Assembly: GCA_017517665.1 (NCBI GenBank)
Contig: JAFWYP010000056.1
Coordinates: 1 to 48,885, forward strand
Source of the DNA: Clostridia bacterium
GTDB lineage: Bacteria > Bacillota > Clostridia > Oscillospirales > Acutalibacteraceae
Reading direction: 5' to 3'
Length of the DNA stretch: 48,885 bases
The first letter of the stretch is position 1. Each line of letters starts with the position of its first letter. The notes beneath the pieces are model-generated. The model was given only the letters and a program-made list of their open reading frames with translations, was not told where the DNA came from and searched no databases. Both the position numbers and the translations under genes were made by a program. Positions 8,527 to 15,780 of the stretch are shown one piece after another.

Positions 8527-8555
8527 TTTACGGACAGAAAAAGTTGTGATAGAAT
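8527..8555 (+). promoter_or_regulatory. Promoter for metallophosphoesterase
   Basis: TTTACG (8527-8532), 17-base spacer, TAGAAT (8550-8555), just after the preceding stop codon and followed by AAAGGAGG before the start at 8577. Confidence 0.5.
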
Positions 8556-8576
8556 AAAAACAAAGGAGGCGTAAAA

Positions 8577-10016
8577 ATGAAAAAAATAATGAAAACAGTT
8601 TCGCTTATCATGGCAATCATCATGTTGGTGCAAGTGCCTCTTGCGGCAAATGCGGCTTTTGATGCACCCACTCTCACAAGAGGAGAATGGGATGAACTTT
8701 ATGAGGATTACTGCGATGAAAACACTCTGCCTATGCTTTGTGTAGGTGCGGACGAAAGCTCCGTCAGCCTTGTGTGGCATGCCGATAAAGATAAAGCACA
8801 GCCCAAGGTGCGTCTTGCAGAGAAAAAGAACATGGACGGTTATAAGGAATTCACAGGCAAAACAGCCGAAGCGGAAAATGATGATCAGGTTGTTTGCCGT
8901 GTTATTATTGACGGTCTTAAAGAAAATACCACATATTACTATAAGTGGTATTCCGATAACGGTTGGAGTAAGGCTTATAAATATGAAACCAAGTCTTTTA
9001 CCGACCATAAAGCGATCGTTGTAGGTGATATTCAGATCGGCGGTCAGTCAGAGGAATCAAGCGTTCAGTCCGATGTGGGATATAACTGGAACAATGTTCT
9101 TGCAAAGGCACTTCAGGATAACCCCGATATCAGCTATCTTGTTTCACCGGGTGACAACACCTCGACGGGCAAAACTGCTGATGAATGGCAGACTCTTCTT
9201 ATGCCTGCAGGCGTAAGAAATCTTCCCATGGCGCTTGCAATCGGCAACCATGATAAAAAGGGCATGGCGTATAATTACTACACAAACATGCCCAATGAAT
9301 ATTTCGGAAAGTATTTTGAAGGTCTTGACAGAGATTTCTGGTTCCGTTACGGTGATGTTCTCTATCTTGTTTTCGATGCAACCTCCGCATCTGCTGCAGA
9401 CCATATGGGCATGGCAAAGGAAGCTATTGAAAAGAATCCCGATGCAAAATGGAGAATCGGTGTAATGCATCAGGCATTGTTCGGCCCTTCGGTATGTGCA
9501 TTCAGCGCAGAAACACAGATTCTTCTCAATGCGGTATTTACTCCGATTTTCGATACCTTTGATGTTGACCTTGTTCTCACGGGCCACAGCCATATGCAGG
9601 GAAGATCCAACTTCATGTATGAAAGCATGACAATAGGCAAGGCTGAAAGCGGAAAAACTTATACTGACCCCCTCGGCACCGTTTATCTCAACACAAACGC
9701 ATTCTGTGACCACAGCAGCTTTGAGGAATATGAATTTCTTAATCTTCCTTATGTTGCATACAGCTTCGGAAAGAACGATGTTACAACATACACAACCCTC
9801 GAATTCAAGGGTGACAGCATGGAAATCAAAACCATGCGCGGCGATAACAGTGAGCTTCTTGATTCACTCACAATCGTTAAAACCAAGGATGACCATAACG
9901 ATGACGGCATACTCAAAAAGTTTCACCGACTTCTTTACAAGGTTGTTGAAGTTCTCGGATGGGTATATCTTGAGGGTGACAAAATCACCGTTGCCATCAG
10001 AGGCGGACATTTCTAA
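8577..10016 (+). CDS. Secreted metallophosphoesterase with N-terminal fibronectin-like domain
   Basis: 479 residues. A signal peptide (residues 1-26, ending NAA) precedes a purple-acid-phosphatase-like beta domain (about 55-140, ...SVSLVWHAD... TTYYYKWYSDNGW) and a calcineurin-type phosphoesterase domain. Metal motifs are all present in order: VGDIQIG, SPGDN, GNHD, VMHQ, and GHSHMQGRS. It should hydrolyse phosphomonoesters or diesters outside the membrane; the substrate is unknown. The C-terminal 40 residues (KKFHRLLYKVVEVLGW) are amphipathic and may contact the membrane or wall. Strong AAAGGAGG site before the ATG; terminator right after the stop. Confidence 0.9.
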   Translation: MKKIMKTVSLIMAIIMLVQVPLAANAAFDAPTLTRGEWDELYEDYCDENTLPMLCVGADESSVSLVWHADKDKAQPKVRLAEKKNMDGYKEFTGKTAEAENDDQVVCRVIIDGLKENTTYYYKWYSDNGWSKAYKYETKSFTDHKAIVVGDIQIGGQSEESSVQSDVGYNWNNVLAKALQDNPDISYLVSPGDNTSTGKTADEWQTLLMPAGVRNLPMALAIGNHDKKGMAYNYYTNMPNEYFGKYFEGLDRDFWFRYGDVLYLVFDATSASAADHMGMAKEAIEKNPDAKWRIGVMHQALFGPSVCAFSAETQILLNAVFTPIFDTFDVDLVLTGHSHMQGRSNFMYESMTIGKAESGKTYTDPLGTVYLNTNAFCDHSSFEEYEFLNLPYVAYSFGKNDVTTYTTLEFKGDSMEIKTMRGDNSELLDSLTIVKTKDDHNDDGILKKFHRLLYKVVEVLGWVYLEGDKITVAIRGGHF

Positions 10017-10024
10017 ATAAAATC

Positions 10025-10059
10025 AAAGTGCTGTCTTTTTAAGACGGCACTTTTCTTTG
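10025..10059 (+). terminator. Terminator after metallophosphoesterase
   Basis: Arms 10025-10037 and 10041-10053 pair with one G-T pair, followed by TTTTCTTT. Confidence 0.85.
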
Positions 10060-10124
10060 AAAATGATTTTTAAAGTCCTTTTTATGGTACACCTCTCTTG
10101 TTATAATGTAGACAATGAAACAGA

Positions 10125-10142
10125 CGAACAAAAGGATGTTCG
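10125..10142. promoter_or_regulatory. CGAACA-N6-TGTTCG inverted repeat (LexA-like half-sites)
   Basis: Perfect 6-base arms CGAACA and TGTTCG, 19 bases after a TATAAT at 10102-10107. The half-site matches the Gram-positive LexA (Cheo box) half-site CGAAC, but the spacing is wider than the canonical four bases. Same half-sites recur at 10297-10326 and 10348-10370. Confidence 0.5.
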
Positions 10143-10239
10143 GTAAAAAATTAAAGATTTTTTGTGATTTTTGTTAAAAAACTTTGCATTTTGCAGACGA
10201 AATTTTCAATTTGCACACTACTTATTGTGGTATAAATGT

Positions 10240-10268
10240 TTGACACACAGCATATATTGTGCTATAAT
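10240..10268 (+). promoter_or_regulatory. Consensus sigma-A promoter P1
   Basis: TTGACA (10240-10245), 17-base spacer, TATAAT (10263-10268): perfect consensus. It lies about 120 bases before the small membrane protein gene; no other gene start follows it first. Confidence 0.75.
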
Positions 10269-10296
10269 AATAATACAAACAAAAGTTGCAAAAAAT

Positions 10297-10326
10297 CGAA
10301 CATTTGTATTGACAAACGAATGTTCG
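10297..10326. promoter_or_regulatory. CGAACATT-N14-AATGTTCG operator overlapping promoter P2
   Basis: Perfect 8-base inverted arms (10297-10304 and 10319-10326) flank and overlap the -35 box of promoter P2. The right arm sits in the -35/-10 spacer inside a shorter palindrome ACGAA-TG-TTCGT. The position would give tight repression. LexA is the best-known binder of CGAAC half-sites in Bacillota; the assignment is inference. Confidence 0.55.
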
Positions 10327-10337
10327 TCTGTTATAAT
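10309..10337 (+). promoter_or_regulatory. Consensus sigma-A promoter P2
   Basis: TTGACA (10309-10314), 17-base spacer, TATAAT (10332-10337): perfect consensus, 50 bases before the start at 10388. An operator-like inverted repeat overlaps it, and a further one (10348-10370) lies over the expected transcription start. Confidence 0.8.
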
Positions 10338-10347
10338 AACAATCACA

Positions 10348-10370
10348 GAACAAATGTTTACGCTTTGTTC
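10348..10370. promoter_or_regulatory. GAACAAA-N9-TTTGTTC operator; contains GAAC-N4-GTTT
   Basis: Perfect 7-base inverted arms just downstream of promoter P2. The first half also contains GAAC-AAAT-GTTT, which fits the LexA pattern GAAC-N4-GTTY. It ends 10 bases before the ribosome site GGGAGG. Confidence 0.5.
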
Positions 10371-10387
10371 GCAAGGGAGGATTTAAA

Positions 10388-10660
10388 ATGACATTTGCAG
10401 ATATCATCAGAACAGTATTGGAATTCGCGGCAGTTATTCTGCTTATCGTAGGATTTATAAATGAAAAGAAGGTTGTTGCTTTTGAAGTGAAGCTTGCAAG
10501 GGCGATAAAAATTCACCTTCGCAATCGCCGTATCCGCAAACAGAGAGAAAAAGCCGCAATGCGTGCAAAAATTCAGTCCAGAGCATCAGAGGAAATTTAT
10601 GAGGAAGAACCCGTTCTTACTCTTGTTCATGGCTCGGGCAAAGCTCATCAGGTAGCATAA
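10388..10660 (+). CDS. Small membrane protein, probably stress/SOS-controlled
   Basis: 90 residues, family not recognised. Residues 3-24 (FADIIRTVLEFAAVILLIVGFI) form one membrane helix; residues 25-63 are strongly basic and helical (HLRNRRIRKQREKAAMRAK); the tail is acidic then short. GGGAGG lies 8 bases upstream. It is the only gene behind two consensus promoters and three GAACA/TGTTC inverted repeats, and it is followed by a perfect 15-bp hairpin, so it is a single-gene unit. The regulation and one-helix design recall SOS-induced division inhibitors such as YneA, but no LysM domain or clear homology is seen, so the function is open. Confidence 0.8.
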   Translation: MTFADIIRTVLEFAAVILLIVGFINEKKVVAFEVKLARAIKIHLRNRRIRKQREKAAMRAKIQSRASEEIYEEEPVLTLVHGSGKAHQVA

Positions 10661-10683
10661 TTATACTTTCATATTTTATTGCA

Positions 10684-10717
10684 CAAGGGGCATCTTTCGT
10701 CAGAAAGATGCCCCTTG
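10684..10717 (+). terminator. Hairpin after small membrane protein
   Basis: Perfect 15-bp stem (10684-10698 and 10703-10717) with loop GTCA. The T-run after it is poor on the plus strand, but the stem lies between two convergent genes and could act for both. Confidence 0.65.
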
Positions 10718-10721
10718 TTAC

Positions 10722-11837
10722 TTAAATCCATTTTTTTATAAATTCAACAACTCTTGCGGTTGAATTTCCGTCGCATGCGGAAAGCTGTTCGTTTATGAAT
10801 TTTTTCATTTTATCGGTGGGCGGATTTTCTGCGGTTCTTCTTATGCAGTCAAGCAATTCCGCACCGTCCGTCACCGTTTCTCCGGGCAGATCGTCAGGAA
10901 AGTCAAGATAAAATCCGCGTTCATATTCTTTGTAATCGGGGCAGTAGAAAACCGTAGGAACGGAAAGAAGTGCCGCATCATAAATAACCGAAGAATAATC
11001 GGTTATAATAACCTTGCAGGCTGCGGTCAGTTCAAGCGTTGAATCGGTTGATAAATCAAGGATATTGGCGTATTCACCGTTTTCAAAGCGGTAGTCCATG
11101 AGAGGGTGGCGGCGGATGATAAAAACTTCGTTACCGTTCATAGATTTGCTGAGTTCTGCCCAATCAATCGCGGGGTCGTATTCAATTCTTTTGCCCTCGT
11201 TTTCTCTGAAAGTGGGGCAGTAAAGATAAATCTTTTTGTTTCTTAATTCGGGATGGTTTTCAAAAATGGTTTCGCACATTTCGGGCGCGGATTTGATGAG
11301 GCTGTCTGTTCTCGGAAGCCCGAGAGGGAGACAGATATCCTTGCTTATTCCGAAAGCAGATGAATAACTTTCGCGGCATTTTTCCGAAGTTACCGTGACT
11401 GCGGTATACTGCGAATGGGTGGCTATTTCTTCATCGGGAGTAAGCTGTGACGGTGCATCAAGACCGAATTTCTTGAAAGCGCCGCAGGCATGCCATATCT
11501 GAAGGAGTTTCTGCCCTTCGCGAAGTTTTATGACCCTCATGTATCTCACATAGTCGTCGGTCACAATAACCCTGCTTGTCATGAGATAAAAATACGCAAG
11601 CGGTTTTATCTTAACGGAATGGGGCAATTTGTGAGCAAAGATTATTTTTTTTGCATCAAGTGCATCGTAAACAGCTTTTGCGTTTTCAAGCAGTTTTCCG
11701 TCTGCCCTGACGGAATAGAACAAAACAACATTGCAAAGCGGCAGAACAGAACAGAACGCACGCCATGTTTTATTGAGAAATCTGAGTATTTTTCGTCTGT
11801 TTCGGACACTAAGAAGCTTTTTTATCAGATTTTTCAT
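10722..11837 (-). CDS. CDP-glycerol:poly(glycerophosphate) glycerophosphotransferase family
   Basis: 371 residues. C-terminal half carries the TagF/TagB-type domain: LLQIWHACGAFKKFG with the catalytic-region histidine, LGLPRTD, YLYCPTFREN, IIRRHPLMD and ITDYSSVIYDAALLSVP. These enzymes move glycerol- or ribitol-phosphate from CDP-alditols onto teichoic-acid-like polymers at the inner membrane face. The start at 11837 is set by GGAGGA upstream; a longer frame to 11909 has no ribosome site. It stands alone, away from the surface-glycan region, with its own promoter (11867-11895). No CDP-glycerol synthase is seen in the window. Confidence 0.88.
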   Translation of the reverse strand: MKNLIKKLLSVRNRRKILRFLNKTWRAFCSVLPLCNVVLFYSVRADGKLLENAKAVYDALDAKKIIFAHKLPHSVKIKPLAYFYLMTSRVIVTDDYVRYMRVIKLREGQKLLQIWHACGAFKKFGLDAPSQLTPDEEIATHSQYTAVTVTSEKCRESYSSAFGISKDICLPLGLPRTDSLIKSAPEMCETIFENHPELRNKKIYLYCPTFRENEGKRIEYDPAIDWAELSKSMNGNEVFIIRRHPLMDYRFENGEYANILDLSTDSTLELTAACKVIITDYSSVIYDAALLSVPTVFYCPDYKEYERGFYLDFPDDLPGETVTDGAELLDCIRRTAENPPTDKMKKFINEQLSACDGNSTARVVEFIKKWI

Positions 11838-11866
11838 CGAATTCCTCCGAAAATTTCCTTTCATAT

Positions 11867-11895
11867 ATTTTAATATAACTAACATTTTTTTACAA
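11867..11895 (-). promoter_or_regulatory. Promoter of the glycerophosphotransferase gene
   Basis: On the minus strand TTGTAA (complement of 11890-11895), 17-base spacer, TAAAAT (complement of 11867-11872), 30 bases before the start codon. Confidence 0.6.
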
Positions 11896-11961
11896 TAGAA
11901 AAAATGCAAAATATATCAAAGAAATATTTTGAAAAAATTTTAATTTTTCTTTAAAAAAGTG

Positions 11962-11989
11962 TTGACTTTTATAAACTATTGTGTATAAT
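11962..11989 (+). promoter_or_regulatory. Promoter of tRNA-Gln
   Basis: TTGACT (11962-11967), 16-base spacer, TATAAT (11984-11989), 30 bases before the tRNA 5' end. Confidence 0.75.
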
Positions 11990-12019
11990 ATATATCCGTA
12001 GCCCAGTTGCGAGTTACAT

Positions 12020-12093
12020 TGGGGAATAGTGTAACGGTAGCACGACAGACTCTGACTCTGTTTGTTGGGGTTCAAATCCCTATTCCCCAGCCA
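12020..12093 (+). tRNA. tRNA-Gln (anticodon CUG)
   Basis: 74 nt including encoded CCA. Acceptor TGGGGAA pairs with TTCCCCA with the U1-A72 pair usual for Gln tRNAs. Anticodon stem ACAGA/TCTGT encloses CTCTGAC, anticodon CTG (reads CAG). T loop TTCAAAT. Own promoter and terminator make it a single-gene unit. Confidence 0.95.
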
Positions 12094-12096
12094 GTA

Positions 12097-12127
12097 AGCA
12101 CCAAGTCAAACGACTTGGTGCTTTTTT
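12097..12127 (+). terminator. Terminator after tRNA-Gln
   Basis: AGCACCAAGTC (12097-12107) and GACTTGGTGCT (12112-12122) are perfect arms followed by a T-run to 12127. Confidence 0.92.
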
Positions 12128-12130
12128 GTT

Positions 12131-12160
12131 GAAAAATCCCCTGTCTGAAACAGGGGATTT
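12131..12160 (-). terminator. Terminator of the lipoprotein/mltG unit
   Basis: AATCCCCTGT (12135-12144) and ACAGGGGATT (12150-12159) pair; on the minus strand a TTTTT run follows. It lies just past the lipoprotein stop at 12166. Confidence 0.85.
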
Positions 12161-12165
12161 TCACA

Positions 12166-13149
12166 TTAATATTTGAATTCTGTGTAGTTAACCGTTGTTT
12201 CAAGGTCGGCTGTGGCTGTTTTAACCTTTGCGATTGAATATCTGACATCATTGAGAGCAGCCGACATTTTAATGCTGTGGGTGAGTGAAACGAAACGGTT
12301 GTTTGAAGCATTGATTTTGGCGGTGATTGTCACCTTGGTTGTTTTGACAGTGATTGCACCGACGCCTGCTCCCGCTTCCGAAAGACCGCTTCTGATTTCA
12401 TCGGCATCCTTATAATCTTTTGTGAATCTTCCGAGTGCACTGCTTCCCTTGAGAGGATTCGTTTCGTTTTTAACGGTTATCGAGATTTCATAATATTTGC
12501 CGTCGTTGCTGAGCTTGCAGGTCGCGCTTGAAACATCGGATGACTTAAGTGTGCTCTTGACAAGCTTTTTGCCATCGAAGCTGCCTTTCTTTACTGTTTC
12601 GGATGAGCTTCCTTCACCGAGGAAATCGCCTACGGTTTCTCTGACTGCGCTTATTTTTGCGAGTGCGCCCATGTTAAGATTGCTGAGCACGGTATCGGTT
12701 GATTTTTTATAGCCTGGTTTTGCTTTTGAAGCAGATGAAGCCGCGTTGTTATAAAGATTTACGATATCTGCAACCTTTGTCGGTGCGGTAACCTTCTTTT
12801 GTGTTGTGGAAGGTTTTTTGGTTGTGGTTGCTTTCTTTGTGGTGGTTATTTTCTTTGTGGTGGTTACTTTCTTTGTTGTAGTGGGTTTGGTTGTGGTTGT
12901 TGTCGGGTTTTCTGTTGTGGCTTCGGTTGTAGTTTCTTCCGTTGTTGTAACGGTTGTTTCTTCGGTTGTTATGATTTCCGATGTTGTTGAGGGTGCTTTT
13001 GTTACTTCCGGTTGTTCAACAACGGACAGTGTTGTGGTTTCGGGTACTGCTGTGGTTGTTACCTCGGGAGTTTCATTTTTGCACGATGCGAAAGCAAAAA
13101 ATATTGAAAATACCGATGCAAGAGAAATTATTTTTTTGAAAGAATTCAT
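12166..13149 (-). CDS. Lipoprotein with Thr-rich linker, function unknown
   Basis: 327 residues. A signal peptide ends in a lipobox-like FASC near residues 20-23, so Cys23 is probably lipid-anchored outside. Residues about 28-115 are a Thr/Glu then Thr/Lys repeat (TTTKK repeated about five times), a wall-spanning spacer. The C-terminal folded part (about 120-327) is not recognised; it has alternating strands (YYEISITVKN, VKTTKVTITAKI, RFVSLTHSIKM) suggesting a beta-rich binding domain. It follows mltG by 15 bases with an AAGGAGG site, so the two lipoproteins are co-transcribed. The DNA of the linker is repetitive and could vary in length between strains. Confidence 0.85.
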   Translation of the reverse strand: MNSFKKIISLASVFSIFFAFASCKNETPEVTTTAVPETTTLSVVEQPEVTKAPSTTSEIITTEETTVTTTEETTTEATTENPTTTTTKPTTTKKVTTTKKITTTKKATTTKKPSTTQKKVTAPTKVADIVNLYNNAASSASKAKPGYKKSTDTVLSNLNMGALAKISAVRETVGDFLGEGSSSETVKKGSFDGKKLVKSTLKSSDVSSATCKLSNDGKYYEISITVKNETNPLKGSSALGRFTKDYKDADEIRSGLSEAGAGVGAITVKTTKVTITAKINASNNRFVSLTHSIKMSAALNDVRYSIAKVKTATADLETTVNYTEFKY

Positions 13150-13164
13150 ATGATAGCCTCCTTT

Positions 13165-14190
13165 TTATACTATTCCTGCTGCTTTAAGGTTTTCCTGATG
13201 TTCTTCAAAAGTTTCTGCATAATAGTAATTTGCGTTTTCATCATGACAGAAATAAAGATAATCGACGTCGGCCGGATTGAGTGCGGCATTGATTGTTCTC
13301 ATTCCGGGATTTGAAATAGGGCCTGCGGGAAGTGCGGAACATTTATAAGTGTTGAAATGGCCGTTATATCGGTTTATGTCGCCTGAAATATAAGGCTTCA
13401 CATGGCGTTCAATATAGTAAATTGAAGAATCCATCTGAAGCTTCATGCCTGCTTCAAGACGGTTATATATTACTGCCGCGATTTTTGCAACCTCGGAGGA
13501 TTTTGCACCTTCCTTTTCTATTATCGAAGCAACGGTGAGGATTTCGTCCATGCTGTAGCCGAGCGATGCCGCCTGAGATTTCATTGAATCGGTTATCCTT
13601 GCTTTGCCGTTTCGGAGGAATTTACCGATTGCATCCTGCGGTTTCTGGTTGAGATAAAATTCGTATGTATCCGGGAAAAGATATCCCTCAAGTCTGAAGC
13701 AACGGTTTGCATCTGACGGAATAGCCGCAACGAGGGGATAATAGCTGTAATCGTAATTCTGCGCGGTATCCATGAGTGCATCAAAATCGGCAACACCGTT
13801 TTCGTCGAGCTTTTTGAAAATCTGCGTTAAAGTATCGCCCTCATTGATTGTAACCTTGACGGTCTGCTTTACGGGTGTGGTTGTTGTGGGTGCGGCGGTT
13901 GTTGTAACCGCTTTTGTTGCTGATATTTTTCCGGTTTCTTTTTCGGAAACTTCATTCTTTCTTGTTGTTGAGTCAACTGTTTCTGAGATTTTCGAGAATA
14001 TTTCGGTGGTTATTTCAGAAATTCTTGTTTTCTCAGTTACGGGATTGAATGCGTTGATAGCTTGAGAAATATCATATTCCGTAACGGTTGTTAACGGCAC
14101 ATACTCAGGTGCTTCGGGCTTTTTGCAAGCTGATAAAACAGCGATACTTATAATGATTGAAACAACAATCCCCAGCTTGATAAACTTCAT
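13165..14190 (-). CDS. mltG: MltG-type endolytic transglycosylase, lipoprotein form
   Basis: 341 residues. MltG cuts nascent peptidoglycan strands at the membrane and sets glycan length. The catalytic domain shows LEGYLFPDTYEF, the ASIIEKEG motif with the catalytic glutamate, AAVIYNRLEAGMKLQMDSSI and LPAGPISNPG. A LysM-like part (VKVTINEGDTLTQIFKKLDENG) precedes it. Instead of the usual membrane helix it has a lipobox (AVLSAC, Cys22) and a Ser/Thr-rich linker (about 45-110, with TTTAAPTTTT). AGGAGAGG precedes the ATG. It is first in a unit with the Thr-rich lipoprotein, which shares the lipid-anchor-plus-linker design. Confidence 0.92.
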   Translation of the reverse strand: MKFIKLGIVVSIIISIAVLSACKKPEAPEYVPLTTVTEYDISQAINAFNPVTEKTRISEITTEIFSKISETVDSTTRKNEVSEKETGKISATKAVTTTAAPTTTTPVKQTVKVTINEGDTLTQIFKKLDENGVADFDALMDTAQNYDYSYYPLVAAIPSDANRCFRLEGYLFPDTYEFYLNQKPQDAIGKFLRNGKARITDSMKSQAASLGYSMDEILTVASIIEKEGAKSSEVAKIAAVIYNRLEAGMKLQMDSSIYYIERHVKPYISGDINRYNGHFNTYKCSALPAGPISNPGMRTINAALNPADVDYLYFCHDENANYYYAETFEEHQENLKAAGIV

Positions 14191-14213
14191 TTTTGCCTCT
14201 CCTTTTTAAAATA

Positions 14214-14242
14214 ATTATATCATAAACCCGTGTTATTTTCAA
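14214..14242 (-). promoter_or_regulatory. Promoter of mltG
   Basis: On the minus strand TTGAAA (complement of 14237-14242), 17-base spacer, TATAAT (complement of 14214-14219), 24 bases before the mltG ATG. Confidence 0.75.
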
Positions 14243-14254
14243 CATTTTTCGCAA

Positions 14255-14289
14255 TGAAGAAAACCCTGCCGAAAAAATTTACGGCAGGG
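14255..14289 (-). terminator. Terminator downstream of Fe-ADH, past the antisense peptide gene
   Basis: CCCTGCCG (14264-14271) and CGGCAGGG (14282-14289) pair. On the minus strand TTTTCTT follows. The only minus-strand gene upstream of it is the alcohol dehydrogenase, so that transcript would cross the whole 48-residue peptide gene in antisense. Confidence 0.7.
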
Positions 14290-14374
14290 CGTAACACATT
14301 GGGCATAACCGACATAATCTGTGAATGTAAGCGGTTGGAAACAACGCTTCAAACCAAAACGGGGAGGTTAGATT

Positions 14375-14521
14375 ATGGGTTGCGGATGCAATAACAACTG
14401 GTGCCTTTTCATCATCCTCATTCTTCTCTTCTGTAACGGCGATTGCGGCAACAACAACAGCTGCGGCTGCGGTTGTATGACACAGAGAAGCAATGACTGC
14501 GGCTGCGGTTGCGGCTGCTAA
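14375..14521 (+). CDS. 48-residue cysteine-rich hydrophobic peptide
   Basis: Open frame of 48 residues with GGGGAGG placed 7-8 bases before the ATG. Twelve cysteines (residues 3, 5, 10, 20, 24, 30, 32, 34, 42, 44, 46, 48), a quarter of the protein. A hydrophobic core WCLFIILILLFC (9-20) is flanked by MGCGCNNN and NGDCGNNN; the end is DCGCGCGC and stop. It resembles in style the short Gly- or Cys-rich peptides of spore formers (YjcZ-like), but no family is assigned. A possible sigma-K-like element (AC at 14294-14295, 17 bases, CATAATCT at 14313-14320) lies upstream. It overlaps the end of the converging alcohol dehydrogenase gene by 4 bases. No radical SAM or peptidase gene is adjacent. Confidence 0.75.
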   Translation: MGCGCNNNWCLFIILILLFCNGDCGNNNSCGCGCMTQRSNDCGCGCGC

Positions 14522-15621
14522 CAGGTAGCAAGAAAACCTGCCGCCTCTTCCATGGTTAATCCGCCGGGGGAGGCGGCAAAATTTCTCGGAATTATGTTCT
14601 GCCAACGCAGGGCATATTTTTTTGCTTCTTGTTCGGAAATTTTAACTCCTTCAAGGTCGGTAAGGGATGCGATAACCGATTTTACGGTTTCGATATCCTC
14701 CGTCATTTCAATGAATTTTACATATTTTTCGGGAGAAAACTCTTTGCATCGGTCAATGAACGGAGCAAAGAATGCCGCACAAGCCATTCCGTGAGGAATT
14801 CCGTAGTTTTCGGTCAGAACATAGCCGAGAGGGTGGGGGAATGCCGTGCCGCAGGTGTTTATGACAAGACCTGCGTATATCGACGAATAATAGAGAGGGT
14901 CACGCAGATTATCCGCAACGGTATCTGTCTGCGAAAGAGCCTTAAGACAGCGGTAAAGCTCGGGAATGCATTTTTCTGCCCAGAGATTTATTACACCTTT
15001 TCCCTTCGGAGTGAAATATCCTTCAATTGCATGGGCAAAAGCATCAAGTGCGGTTGAAACCGTTGATTTATAAGGGAGAGAGTATGTATATTTCGGGTCG
15101 CAGAATGAAACCGCGGAATAGCAGTCGGGTCCCGAAATGCTCTTTTTGATACCTGTTTCATCATTTGTCAGAACGGCAACGGCGGTAACCTCGCTTCCCG
15201 TGCCTGCTGTTGTGCCGATAAGTGCAACGGGCAGAGGAGAATTATCATATTTCCTTTTATAAATGTCAATCGGTGAAAGGTCGGGATTTGCGGCATAAAT
15301 CGCAATTGCTTTTGCCGCATCAAGCACAGACCCTCCGCCTATGCCGAGAAGGAAATCTGCTTTTGTCTCTCTTGCAGCGATGCCTGCTTTGTGACAGACG
15401 GAAATCAGCGGATTCTCGCCTATTTCATCAAATATTTCATAAGAAATATCCTCTTTTTCAAGTGCGGATTTTGTGTCATCAAGTGCGCCGCTTTTTATTG
15501 CACCCGATTTGCCCGTTAAAATCAGGCATTTTGTTCCGAGTGCTTTGAGTGCGGCGGAATTTTCCGCAACCGCATTTTCACCCCATATGCATTTTGCGGG
15601 CATATATATTGAACCGGACAT
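14518..15621 (-). CDS. Iron-containing alcohol dehydrogenase
   Basis: 367 residues, group III (Fe-ADH) family. Seen: LGIGGGSVLDAAKAIA nucleotide-binding motif near residues 90-105, GTTAGTGSEVT, the metal-ligand histidines in HAIEGYFTPKG and the HPLGYVLTENYGIPHG stretch, and further C-terminal helices. Likely NAD(P)H-dependent reduction of an aldehyde or ketone in fermentation; substrate not predictable. AAGGAGT precedes the ATG. It is divergent from the apbE-rnf operon and convergent with the small Cys-rich peptide gene. Confidence 0.92.
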   Translation of the reverse strand: MSGSIYMPAKCIWGENAVAENSAALKALGTKCLILTGKSGAIKSGALDDTKSALEKEDISYEIFDEIGENPLISVCHKAGIAARETKADFLLGIGGGSVLDAAKAIAIYAANPDLSPIDIYKRKYDNSPLPVALIGTTAGTGSEVTAVAVLTNDETGIKKSISGPDCYSAVSFCDPKYTYSLPYKSTVSTALDAFAHAIEGYFTPKGKGVINLWAEKCIPELYRCLKALSQTDTVADNLRDPLYYSSIYAGLVINTCGTAFPHPLGYVLTENYGIPHGMACAAFFAPFIDRCKEFSPEKYVKFIEMTEDIETVKSVIASLTDLEGVKISEQEAKKYALRWQNIIPRNFAASPGGLTMEEAAGFLATC

Positions 15622-15693
15622 AAATTTACTCCTTTTAAAAATTCTGTATTAATATTACCATATTTTTTGCGAATTTCAAATATATTTAGTTGA

Positions 15694-15739
15694 AAATGTA
15701 ACATTTAAGGTTGAAATGTTTTCTTTTTAGGTGTATTAT
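15694..15739 (+). promoter_or_regulatory. Promoter of apbE-rnf operon with overlapping inverted repeats
   Basis: TTGAAA (15711-15716), 17-base spacer, TATTAT (15734-15739). AACATTT (15700-15706) and AAATGTT (15714-15720) form a perfect inverted repeat over the -35 box, and AAATGT (15694-15699) pairs with ACATTT (15701-15706) in a second overlapping palindrome. Probably an operator for an unidentified regulator. The remainder of 15622-15771 shows no gene. Confidence 0.6.
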
Positions 15740-15780
15740 ATATAAGTTAAATAATATTTTAATATGGGCAGGTGTGTGTA

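Noticed and set aside
10135-10176. 13-codon frame that might be a leader peptide (MFGKKLKIF...)
   Set aside because: Its ribosome-site-like AAAGGA touches the ATG with no spacing, and the start lies inside an operator-like repeat.
10722-11837. Glycerophosphotransferase as part of the large surface-glycan operon
   Set aside because: It is 16 kb away, has its own promoter and no linked CDP-glycerol genes; a functional link cannot be claimed.
12806-13153. Val/Phe-rich open frame on the plus strand looking like a membrane protein
   Set aside because: It is the antisense reading of the Thr-rich linker repeat of the lipoprotein gene (GTT/GTG from AAC/ACC complements).
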